Shown: positions 51,680-59,819 of the stretch, in pieces
How the letters are laid out: each line of letters starts with the position of its first letter
Numbering within the stretch: position 1 is the first letter of the stretch
NCBI GenBank assembly: GCA_018266055.1
Contig: JAFDYT010000012.1
Location: forward strand, 62,001-126,000
Direction of reading: 5' to 3'
Length of the DNA: 64,000 nucleotides
Source: Bacteroidota bacterium
Lineage (GTDB): Bacteria; Bacteroidota; Bacteroidia; Cytophagales; Cyclobacteriaceae
Notes under the pieces: model-generated
What the model was told of the DNA's origin: nothing
The model's database searches: none
What the model saw: only the letters and a program-made list of their open reading frames with translations
Translations under genes and position numbers: made by a program

Positions 51680-53221
51680 ATGAAAGATTTTGGCATCAAA
51701 GAGGCGTTGCAATCGCTGAACGTTAAAAAATCAAACGGAGGAACTTCCACCGGTAAAAAATGGATGAAATCGTCCGGTGTGGCGATTAACTCGTATTCTC
51801 CGGTCGATGGAAAACTGATTGGCACTGTCCAATCTACCGATGAAAGATCTTTTGCTAAGGTAGTGGAGCAAGCCGAAAAGGCATTCGCCGAATGGCGTCT
51901 TGTGCCAGCACCGAAGCGAGGCGAAGTAGTTCGCCAGATCGGCGAAGCGTTGCGCGCGAAAAAAGAACATCTTGGAAAGTTGGTCTCCTACGAAATGGGC
52001 AAATCCTATCAGGAAGGATTGGGCGAAGTGCAGGAGATGATTGATATCTGCGACTTTGCGGTGGGGCTTTCGCGCCAGCTTAACGGACTCACCATGCACT
52101 CTGAGCGGCCGTTGCACCGTATGTATGAGCAATATCATCCGCTTGGATTGGTCGGTATCATTTCAGCCTTCAATTTTCCGGTAGCCGTGTGGAGTTGGAA
52201 CTCGATGATCGCGTGGGTGTGCGGCGACGTGTGCATATGGAAACCTTCTGAAAAGACGCCATTGTGCAGTATCGCCTGTCAGAATATTGTAGCCGAAGTA
52301 TTCGAAAAGAATAATGTACCTGAAGGAGTTTCGTGCATCGTCAACGGCGATTATAGAATAGGTCAGCAGCTTTGCGCCAGTGAAAATATCCCCTTAATCT
52401 CCGCGACCGGTTCCGTACGCATGGGTAAAGCCGTAGGTCAAACGGTGAGTGCGCGCCTGGGCAGAGCCTTACTGGAGTTGGGCGGCAATAATGCCATCAT
52501 CATTACCGAAAACGCAAACCTGGATATGTCCATCATCGGGGCCGTGTTTGGCGCTGTGGGTACAGCGGGGCAGCGCTGCACCACTACGCGCCGGCTGATC
52601 ATTCATGAAAAAGTGTATGAAGAAGTAATAGGCCGCCTGAAGAAAGCCTATGGTCAGCTGCGTATCGGCAATCCACTGGATCAGCACAACCACGTCGGGC
52701 CGCTGATTGATACCCTCGCAGTAAAAACGTATAAAAGTGCACTTTCAAAAATTAAGAGTGAGGGTGGCACATTTGTAGTACATGGTGGCGTACTTACCGG
52801 CAAAGGGTACGAATCAGGTTGTTATGTAAAACCGGCCATTGCCGAAGTCTCCAATCGTTTTGAGATTGTGCAAGCCGAGACGTTTGCGCCGATTCTTTAT
52901 CTGATCAAATACAAAACACTGGATGAAGCCATTGCGCTACAAAATGGTGTGAAGCAGGGGCTTTCCTCAGCGATCATGACTACTCGTCTTCAGGATATGG
53001 AAAAGTTCTTGTCGCACGCAGGGTCGGATTGTGGTATTGCGAATGTAAACATAGGTACCTCCGGGGCCGAGATCGGAGGGGCTTTTGGTGGTGAAAAAGA
53101 AACGGGCGGCGGCCGGGAGTCGGGCTCCGATTCGTGGAAGGTGTACATGAGGCGACAAACGAACACGATCAACTTTGGCGACAGCTTGCCGTTGGCTCAG
53201 GGAATTAAGTTTGATTTATAA
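51680..53221 (+). CDS. ALDH7-type aldehyde dehydrogenase (aminoadipate semialdehyde class)
   Basis: 513 residues from ATG 51680. NAD-binding and catalytic features: FNFPVAVWSWN, WKPSEKTPL, ATGSVRMGKAVGQ, LELGGNNAIII (general base Glu), GTAGQRCTTTRRL (catalytic Cys) and EIGGAFGGEKETGGGRESGSDSWK. The NNAI and GQRCTTTRR forms are typical of the ALDH7/antiquitin group, which oxidises alpha-aminoadipate semialdehyde in lysine breakdown. No other lysine-pathway gene is adjacent, so the substrate remains inferred. Confidence 0.9.
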   Translation: MKDFGIKEALQSLNVKKSNGGTSTGKKWMKSSGVAINSYSPVDGKLIGTVQSTDERSFAKVVEQAEKAFAEWRLVPAPKRGEVVRQIGEALRAKKEHLGKLVSYEMGKSYQEGLGEVQEMIDICDFAVGLSRQLNGLTMHSERPLHRMYEQYHPLGLVGIISAFNFPVAVWSWNSMIAWVCGDVCIWKPSEKTPLCSIACQNIVAEVFEKNNVPEGVSCIVNGDYRIGQQLCASENIPLISATGSVRMGKAVGQTVSARLGRALLELGGNNAIIITENANLDMSIIGAVFGAVGTAGQRCTTTRRLIIHEKVYEEVIGRLKKAYGQLRIGNPLDQHNHVGPLIDTLAVKTYKSALSKIKSEGGTFVVHGGVLTGKGYESGCYVKPAIAEVSNRFEIVQAETFAPILYLIKYKTLDEAIALQNGVKQGLSSAIMTTRLQDMEKFLSHAGSDCGIANVNIGTSGAEIGGAFGGEKETGGGRESGSDSWKVYMRRQTNTINFGDSLPLAQGIKFDL

Positions 53222-53226
53222 ACGCG

Positions 53227-53258
53227 TTTGGAAAACCAACTTATTCGGCCTAATTTTA
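53227..53258 (+). promoter_or_regulatory. Candidate promoter for the stand-alone receiver gene
   Basis: -33 box TTTG (53227-53230), 20 bp, then TAATTTTA (53251-53258), one mismatch to TAnnTTTG. ATG 53280 follows by 21 bp. Confidence 0.45.
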
Positions 53259-53279
53259 GCATATACAACCTATCTGAAC

Positions 53280-53687
53280 ATGACATCCAAAAAATACCGC
53301 GCTGTAATGCTCATTGACGACAATGAAATAGACAATTTGATCAACCAGAAGATGATCGAAGCGGCGGCTATCACGGAGAACATCTATACTCATACAGGGG
53401 CAAAAAGTGCCATTGAGTTTCTCAAGAATATGGAGAAAATGGACGTGGCAGAAAAGGTTTTACCCGATGTGATTTTTTTGGATATCGATATGCCTTTGAT
53501 GGACGGTTTTCAGTTTCTGGATGAATTTGAAAACCTCTCGCCGCTTACCCGCAAGAAATGCAGGATTGTGATGCTAACATCCTCCATTAACCCACAGGAT
53601 TTCAACCGCTCGAAGAAATACAACAACGTAAAATTGTATCTCAACAAACCGCTTTCGCACGAAAGCATTCTGAAAATCGAGGTTTAA
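53280..53687 (+). CDS. Stand-alone response-regulator receiver protein
   Basis: 135 residues from ATG 53280, all receiver domain: acidic pair in AVMLIDDNEIDN, acceptor Asp in VIFLDIDMPLMDG, Thr in IVMLTSSINP and Lys in LYLNKPLS. There is no output domain. Single-domain receivers of this subtype (DDNEID-N start) are frequent in Bacteroidota and act by protein contact. No kinase is adjacent. Confidence 0.9.
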   Translation: MTSKKYRAVMLIDDNEIDNLINQKMIEAAAITENIYTHTGAKSAIEFLKNMEKMDVAEKVLPDVIFLDIDMPLMDGFQFLDEFENLSPLTRKKCRIVMLTSSINPQDFNRSKKYNNVKLYLNKPLSHESILKIEV

Positions 53688-53727
53688 TTGTGGCTTAATT
53701 CTAACAGGAATTCCTAGCTGGCTGCTC

Positions 53728-55188
53728 TTAGGCGTCGGCAGCGCCTTCAATTGCAGCCAAAGCGTCGATGAAGCCTTCGTCCATTTTGATCAACGCCGTC
53801 GGGGCGAAATAATTCACCGTTACTTCTTTGAATTTTGGAATGATAGCGGCGATCTTTTTGGCCTTCTCTTTCTTGGCTTCGCTAGTAGCCACACGCAGTA
53901 TTTTAAGGAACAGCAATACGTTTTCGCAATCGTCCTTGCCAAACATCCTGATCTGGCGTTGCACACTGTTGGTAAGCTGGGTAAAGAGTTCAAAATCTTT
54001 CAGCATGCAGTATTGAAGCGCCAGTAAGGCTTTAACCTCCATCTGCACGAACGGATATTTTTTCAGGCTCACTTCGTTGAGCATGTTATTAATGATCTTG
54101 GCGGCTTCCTCATAGCGGCCCGCATAATAGCAACTGATGGCCCGATAGCAGACATACACCACGTGCTTGGGGATATCATGCGTTTCGGTTTCGATATCCA
54201 TCAGCAGGCTTTCGTTGTCGGCGTATAGCGTTTTTTCAGTGTTGTTGCGCAGGTGCCGCTCAATCTTCGAGATCAAAAAGCGCGCCGTGAAGGTGTAGTT
54301 GGAGTAATTGACGAGCAGCGTGGCGATGGCATCGTTTACTTCTTCGTAATATTTTTCAGCCTGGCGGTACACCTTATAGTGGTTGTAATACTCCAGACGC
54401 AGAAATTCAAAAACAAGATTAAGGTGATAGTAGAGCGGATCAAGATTGTAGGTCTCGAAAATTTTCTGAACGCGTGCAAAAATATCTTCTATGGCTTCTC
54501 CTTCATGCGCCATGTCGTCTTGCTCTACAAACAGCCGGTGGAAGATCATCATGCAGCTTTGATACACATAGAGCCGGTGCGATTCGTACAGCTTAGAAAC
54601 ATTCTGCATCTCCTTCATCACCAGGGTAAGTCCGAGCTTTTCAAGCGGGTCGCCAGTGAAATAGTAGTTGCCGTATTTCTTAAAATAATCGGCCAGCAAA
54701 TCCTCCGCTTTGTCTACCGCCAGCATAAAGGCTACGTGGCGGTTGTAGAGCTGAGAATAGTTGTAGTATTCGGGCGAGTGAACGTGCAGTTTTTTTAGCG
54801 ATTTATACACCACGGTCAGCTCACTGGCCAGGTCGTAATCCTGCAATTCCTTTTCCAGTTTACGAAGGGTGGCGATGGAGATCGTTCTTTTCTTGGTGAA
54901 GAGCACTTCGTTAAGGTTGGCCACCTTGCGAAGGATGTCCGTGCGTGGACTTTCCATCTGCTGTAGCAGGTGTTCTTCTATTTTTTGATTTAGGCGGGAG
55001 CGAAGTGTGTAGTAGGCGTTTGCGTTTACGTCCAGCTCTACCATGATTTTGCTATCCGATAGCTGGCGTTCGCGCAGGGATTTTAACACATAAGCAGACT
55101 TTTCGGCATTACTCTCCATGAGCGAGTCATGGATTTCTTTGTAGTCCTTTTCCGATAACTGCTTTATGATATTTTTGAGTTTTGCCAT
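53728..55188 (-). CDS. Helical cytosolic protein of unknown function
   Basis: A 486-residue protein without signal peptide or membrane helix. Almost entirely helical and charged; the middle has TPR-like helix pairs (YRQAEKYYEEVNDAIATLL, CYYAGRYEEAAKIINNML). It starts MAKLKNIIKQLSEKDYKEIHDSL. Probably a scaffold protein conserved among related Cytophagales, but no family name can be given with confidence. It may respond to the convergent receiver gene (40 bp between stops), which is only a guess. Confidence 0.7.
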   Translation of the reverse strand: MAKLKNIIKQLSEKDYKEIHDSLMESNAEKSAYVLKSLRERQLSDSKIMVELDVNANAYYTLRSRLNQKIEEHLLQQMESPRTDILRKVANLNEVLFTKKRTISIATLRKLEKELQDYDLASELTVVYKSLKKLHVHSPEYYNYSQLYNRHVAFMLAVDKAEDLLADYFKKYGNYYFTGDPLEKLGLTLVMKEMQNVSKLYESHRLYVYQSCMMIFHRLFVEQDDMAHEGEAIEDIFARVQKIFETYNLDPLYYHLNLVFEFLRLEYYNHYKVYRQAEKYYEEVNDAIATLLVNYSNYTFTARFLISKIERHLRNNTEKTLYADNESLLMDIETETHDIPKHVVYVCYRAISCYYAGRYEEAAKIINNMLNEVSLKKYPFVQMEVKALLALQYCMLKDFELFTQLTNSVQRQIRMFGKDDCENVLLFLKILRVATSEAKKEKAKKIAAIIPKFKEVTVNYFAPTALIKMDEGFIDALAAIEGAADA

Positions 55189-55215
55189 GGATAGACACTT
55201 ATTGTTTTAAAGTTA

Positions 55216-55223
55216 CAAAAATA
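55216..55223 (-). promoter_or_regulatory. Candidate -7 box (TATTTTTG) for the helical protein gene
   Basis: A full TAnnTTTG match on the minus strand, 27 bp before the start codon at 55188; no -33 box at the right spacing. Confidence 0.4.
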
Positions 55224-55345
55224 ATAGGCTGGTGCAACTTTCCATGACTAAGACATTACGGCACTTTTACGTGGTCTTTTCCTGTCAACCTATCTTACTT
55301 TATCGACTGGTTTGCTTTTTGCCAACCTACCGCCAAAAAAGTTAA

Positions 55346-56272
55346 ATGGATCCTTATTCGCAAATGATAATTGATGCGGTTTCTAAAGTGAAGAATGCCG
55401 TAGTGAAGATCGACGTGTACAAAAACAAGGAAGGGAAGCTGCGTCCGGCAGGCTCAGGCTCCGGGTTTATCTTTTCTTCCGATGGGCTTTTGTTTACCAA
55501 CCATCATGTGGTGCGTGGCGCCGACAAGATCATGGTTTCGTTGCTCAATGAAAATGAAATTGAAGCTACTTTGATTGGTCAGGACCCCGATACCGACCTG
55601 GCGATTCTGAAAATTTATGCTGACGGTTACTCTGTTTCCAAACTCGGCGATGCCGAAGCGCTTCAGATCGGCCAGCTGGTGATTGCCATCGGCAACCCGT
55701 TGGGATATCAGCACACGGTCACTACGGGAGTGGTGAGCGCGCTGGGCCGAAGCTTGCGTGCCCAAAATGGAATGCTGGTGGACGATGTCATCCAGTCGGA
55801 TGCAGCGCTTAACCCAGGAAACTCAGGAGGCCCCATGATCACCACCGACGGCGAAGTAGTGGGCGTGAATACAGCCATAATCCAGGGCGCACAAGGCCTT
55901 AGCTTCTCGGTGAACATCAACACGGCCAAGGAAGTGGCCAGCCAGCTGATCAAAAACGGCAAAGTATTTAAAGCATACCTCGGTTTTCAGTTGCAGGAAG
56001 TGAACCTCAATCCGAAAGTGAAGCGCCATTATCATCTCGCCAACGACAAAGGTCTTTTTGTGACAGCCGTGGAAGAAAATTCACCCGCCGCCCGATCGCA
56101 GGTCAGGCCTGGGGATATCATTGTGGCATTTCACAACAAACCCATTCAAAGCCTGCATCAGTTATTTAAGGAACTCACTAAAAAGGAAGTGCTCACCCTC
56201 GTGGATATTTCAGTGGTGCGTCACACCGAATTGCTCAACGTCGGGATATTCCCAGTGCAAAGGGCTGCCTAA
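55346..56272 (+). CDS. HtrA/Deg-like serine protease with PDZ domain, no export signal
   Basis: A 308-residue trypsin-fold protease: His in FTNHHVVRGAD, Asp in QDPDTDLAILKI and Ser in NPGNSGGPMI, followed by one PDZ domain (about residues 210-300; GLFVTAVEENSPAARSQVRPGDIIVAFHNKP). The usual N-terminal signal peptide or membrane anchor of DegP/DegS is absent: the protein starts MDPYSQMIIDAVSKVKNAVV and goes straight into the protease, so it should act in the cytosol. A longer upstream start was not found. Confidence 0.88.
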   Translation: MDPYSQMIIDAVSKVKNAVVKIDVYKNKEGKLRPAGSGSGFIFSSDGLLFTNHHVVRGADKIMVSLLNENEIEATLIGQDPDTDLAILKIYADGYSVSKLGDAEALQIGQLVIAIGNPLGYQHTVTTGVVSALGRSLRAQNGMLVDDVIQSDAALNPGNSGGPMITTDGEVVGVNTAIIQGAQGLSFSVNINTAKEVASQLIKNGKVFKAYLGFQLQEVNLNPKVKRHYHLANDKGLFVTAVEENSPAARSQVRPGDIIVAFHNKPIQSLHQLFKELTKKEVLTLVDISVVRHTELLNVGIFPVQRAA

Positions 56273-56339
56273 CCTTTTGGATAAAAAGTGTAGGTAGTGT
56301 CTCAAGCCTTTCTAATTTTGGAATCAAATCCCAAAATCA

Positions 56340-57919
56340 ATGAAACGGCTTATTTTTCTTTTGCTTCTCATCCCCTGCGTAGTCTTTGCTCAAAACATAC
56401 GCTGGGCAAAAGACGGTTCCTCTTATTTTAAAAATGAAGGAGGTGAAATATACAAATACACACTCCCGGCAAATACCAAGACTACGTTCTTGGCGAAGGC
56501 AGACCTTACTCCTTCTGGCCAAAGCAAAAGTCTTTCGGTGCGGAGTTTTTCAATTTCGGAAGATGGCACGCAGGTTCTTATCTATACCAACTCGCGAAAA
56601 GTGTGGAGGCTCGATAGCGAAGGTGACTATTGGGTGCTTAATCTTTCTACCAAAGCCTTGCGTCAGGTTGGAAAGAATCATCCGGCGTCTTCCCTTCGCT
56701 TTGCTTGTGGCTGAACAACAAGAAAGAATTTTTGTGGATGAGTGAGAAAGACGGATGGGCGCATCTTTACCGCATCTCTACCGACGGAACGAAAGAGACG
56801 TTGATCACCAAAGGCGATTTTGATGTGATTGATTTTCTTGCCGCCGACGAAAAGAGCAACGTGGTCTATTTCCTTGCGTCGCCTACCAACGCTACCCAAA
56901 AATATTTGTACAAGACCAAACTCGACGGAAAAGGAAAGGCCGAGTTAGTATCGCCAGCCGCTCAGCAGGGCTCGCACGACTATAACATTTCGCCGACGGG
57001 CAAATACGCCATGCACTCGTTCTCCAATTCATACACCAAACCGGCGAGCGAGCTGATCGAGCTCCCCGCACACAAGGCGCTTAACGAAAGCGAAAGCATT
57101 GCTTCTAAGTTGGCCGGCGCTACTCCAGTGAAGAAAGTTGAATTCTTTAAAGTGAAAACCGAAGAGGGCGTTGAGATGGACGGCTGGATGGTAAAGCCGA
57201 CCAATTTTGACCCGACCAAAAAATACCCCGTACTCTTTCATGTGTACACTGAGCCCGCCTCACAAACGGTGCGCGATTCGTATGGTGCCGGCATGAACCG
57301 CCTGTTCAATGGCGACATGAGTGCCGAAGGCTACATCTATATGTCGCTGGACGGTCGCGGCACTCCGGCGCCCAAAGGTCGTGAGTGGCGCAAATCTATC
57401 TACCGCAAAATTGGACAACTCAACATCAAAGATCAGGCGCTTGCGGCCAAAGAAATTTTGAAGTGGCCGTTTGTCGATGCCGACCGTATTGCCGTGTGGG
57501 GATGGAGTGGCGGCGGCTCAACTACGCTCAACCTGCTCTTTCAGTATCCTGATATTTATAAGACAGGAATTGCCGTGGCTGCGGTAGCCAATCAGCTAAC
57601 GTACGACAACATTTACCAGGAGCGCTACATGGGTCTTCCTCAGGAAAATCTGGAGGATATTCAGAAAGGATCGCCGGTGACGTATGCGAAAAACCTAAAG
57701 GGAAATCTGTTGTACATCCACGGCACCGGCGACGACAACGTGCACTACAACAATGCCGAGATGCTGTTGAATGAATTAATTAAATACAACAAACAATTTC
57801 AGTTCATGGCGTATCCTAACCGCACACATGGCATCAGCGAAGGCGAGGGGACTTCAAAACACTTGTCTACATTGTTCACCGAGTATCTCAGAAAATATTG
57901 CCCTCCGGGAGCCAGGTAG
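56340..57919 (+). pseudogene. DPP-IV-type (S9) prolyl oligopeptidase, internal deletion and frameshift
   Basis: The first frame (56340-56714) has a signal peptide (MKRLIFLLLLIPCVVFAQ) and the beginning of a DPP-IV N-terminal beta-propeller up to LRQVGKNHPASSLRFA, then hits a stop. The second frame resumes at WLNNKKEFLWMSEKDGWAHLYRIS and runs to the end with an intact catalytic domain: Ser in WGWSGGGSTTLN, Asp in HGTGDDNVHY and His in NRTHGIS. In intact relatives about 200 residues of propeller separate these two blocks. Here they abut at about 56700, so some 600 bp, not a multiple of three, are missing. The product cannot fold as a normal DPP-IV. Confidence 0.82.
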
Positions 57920-57940
57920 TTCGTATAATTTTTAAAAGTC

Positions 57941-57972
57941 TGAGGCCGTTACCTGCGGCCTCACTTTTTTTT
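57941..57972 (+). terminator. Intrinsic terminator after the S9 peptidase pseudogene
   Basis: Perfect 8-bp stem TGAGGCCG/CGGCCTCA with a 7-base loop, followed by CTTTTTTTT. Confidence 0.9.
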
Positions 57973-58086
57973 GTAGGCATAGAAAGAGAGCGAGCACAAC
58001 CGGACGCTTCGCCGGTGTATTCAGGATTTAGATTTTTTGACGAAGCAGAATAGCGTATTTTTAATGTTTAAAATATTACCTCGTTC

Positions 58087-59055
58087 ATGAAAACATCGCG
58101 CAGAAAATTTATTCAAACCTCGGCCGCTCTGGCCTCGATGGCCACTGTGGGCAATCTGCTGGCCAAAGGAAACGCCAAGGTGACCAAACCTTTGGTAGTA
58201 TCGACCTGGAATTTTGGAGTAGGTGCCAATGCGGAAGCCTGGAAGGTGCTGTCGAAAAATGGAAGAGCACTCGACGCGGTGGAAGCTGGCGTGCAAGTGC
58301 CGGAAGGCGACCCCAAAGAAACTTCCGTGGGATTAGGAGGATTGCCTGATCGCGACGGCCGTGTCACGCTCGATGCCTGCATTATGGACGAGCAAGCCAA
58401 CTGTGGAGCTGTCGCTTGTCTGGAACACATTGTGCACCCGATCTCCGTGGCGCGCAAAGTAATGGAGAAGACGCCGCACGTCATGCTCGTGGGCGATGGC
58501 GCACTTCAGTTTGCACTGGCCAACGGATTCAAAAAAGAAAACCTGTTGACGGAAGAGTCGGAGAAGGCGTGGAAAGAATGGTTGAAGAAAGCGGAATACA
58601 AACCGATCGCCAACATTGAGAATCACGATACCATTGGAATGATCGCGCTTGACGCGAACCAGAATCTCTCGGGCGCCTGTACTACCAGTGGCATGGCGTA
58701 TAAAATTCACGGACGTGTGGGCGACTCGCCGATCATCGGCGCGGGACTTTTTGTCGATAATGAAATTGGCGCGGCTACATCAACCGGCGTGGGCGAAGAA
58801 GTGATTCGTATCTGCGGTTCGCATCTGGTAGTAGAACTGATGCGTCAGGGTAACTCGCCTCAGCAAGCCTGCGAGCTGGCGGTAAAACGCATCGTGAAAA
58901 ACCAGCCGAAGAAGTCGAAGGAAATTCAGGTAGGATTTCTCGCCATTTCAAAAAACGGAGAGGTTGGCGCCTATGCGTTGCAAAAAGGATTTACCTATGC
59001 CGTCTATTCCAATGAAATTCCCAATACCATTTTTAACGCCAAGAGCTTTTACTGA
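58087..59055 (+). CDS. Glycosylasparaginase (N4-(beta-GlcNAc)-L-asparaginase), Tat-exported
   Basis: A 322-residue Ntn-hydrolase. The N-terminus is a Tat signal (MKTSRRKFIQTSAALASMATV). Alpha part: VVSTWNFGVGANAEAWKVL, LDAVEAGVQVPE and the AIMDEQ-like strand. Autocleavage site: NHDTIGMIALD, with Thr as nucleophile after cleavage. Beta part: GACTTSGMAYKIHGRVGDSPIIGAG and the ATSTGVGEEVIR loop. It would release asparagine-linked GlcNAc in the periplasm, fitting glycoprotein scavenging. cutC overlaps its stop by 1 bp. Confidence 0.9.
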   Translation: MKTSRRKFIQTSAALASMATVGNLLAKGNAKVTKPLVVSTWNFGVGANAEAWKVLSKNGRALDAVEAGVQVPEGDPKETSVGLGGLPDRDGRVTLDACIMDEQANCGAVACLEHIVHPISVARKVMEKTPHVMLVGDGALQFALANGFKKENLLTEESEKAWKEWLKKAEYKPIANIENHDTIGMIALDANQNLSGACTTSGMAYKIHGRVGDSPIIGAGLFVDNEIGAATSTGVGEEVIRICGSHLVVELMRQGNSPQQACELAVKRIVKNQPKKSKEIQVGFLAISKNGEVGAYALQKGFTYAVYSNEIPNTIFNAKSFY

Positions 59056-59807
59056 TGACTTTAGAAATTGTAGTGTATAATATAGAGTCTGCGCTCAAAG
59101 CGCAGGAAGGTCGCGCCGATCGGATTGAACTATGCGATAATCCGGGCGAAGGCGGAACCACGCCGTCGTACGGCACTATCGAAAACGTGCGCCAGAATGT
59201 AAACCTCGACGTGTTTGTGATGATCCGGCCGCGCGGCGGGGATTTCCATTATTCGAATTATGAATTCCATTCGATGAAGCGCGACATCGACCAATGCCAG
59301 AAGCTGAGCGCCGACGGCGTAGTCTTTGGTATTTTGAACGAAGACGGTACGATCGACAAAAAGCGTTGTGCGGAATTGATTAAGCGCGCGCGACCGCTGA
59401 AAGTAACGTGCCACCGTGCCTTTGATATGACGCGCGATCCTTTCGAAGCGCTGGAAGATTGCATCGAAGTTGGCTTTGACCGAATCCTTACCTCGGGGCA
59501 GCAGCTGCACGCAGTGAAAGGGGTTGACCTGATTGCCGAGCTGATCAAAAAAGCCAATGGCCGTATCGCCATCATGCCCGGCTCGGGAGTGAATGAAAAT
59601 ACTGTGGAAGAGATCGTCTCGAAAACAAAAACAAAAGAAATTCATTTTTCGGCAACGGCTTTTCGCGACAGCGCAATGATCTACAAAAATCCGAACATCG
59701 CCGGCATGGGCGACGAACAGGGAAGTGAATTTAAACTTCGCACTGTCGACCCTGATCGAATTCGTAAAATGAGAGAGCTTGCGACAAAGGCGAGTTCGAT
59801 AGCCTAA
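59055..59807 (+). CDS. cutC: CutC-family protein
   Basis: A 250-residue TIM-barrel protein: EIVVYNIESALKAQEGRADRIELC, GGTTPSYGTIENV, FVMIRPRGGDFHYSNYEF, DGVVFGILNEDGTID, TCHRAFDMTRDPFEALE, DRILTSGQ, IAIMPGSGVNE and EIHFSATAFRDS all match the family. CutC is named for copper homeostasis in E. coli, though a direct copper role is disputed. Overlaps the upstream stop by 1 bp, 12 bp before the GH127-like gene, suggesting one operon. Confidence 0.92.
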   Translation: MTLEIVVYNIESALKAQEGRADRIELCDNPGEGGTTPSYGTIENVRQNVNLDVFVMIRPRGGDFHYSNYEFHSMKRDIDQCQKLSADGVVFGILNEDGTIDKKRCAELIKRARPLKVTCHRAFDMTRDPFEALEDCIEVGFDRILTSGQQLHAVKGVDLIAELIKKANGRIAIMPGSGVNENTVEEIVSKTKTKEIHFSATAFRDSAMIYKNPNIAGMGDEQGSEFKLRTVDPDRIRKMRELATKASSIA

Positions 59808-59819
59808 CCTTTTTGAATC

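Noticed and set aside
54253-54798. A 181-residue plus-strand frame
   Set aside because: Antisense to the helical cytosolic protein; no start signal and Val/Ile-rich shadow composition.
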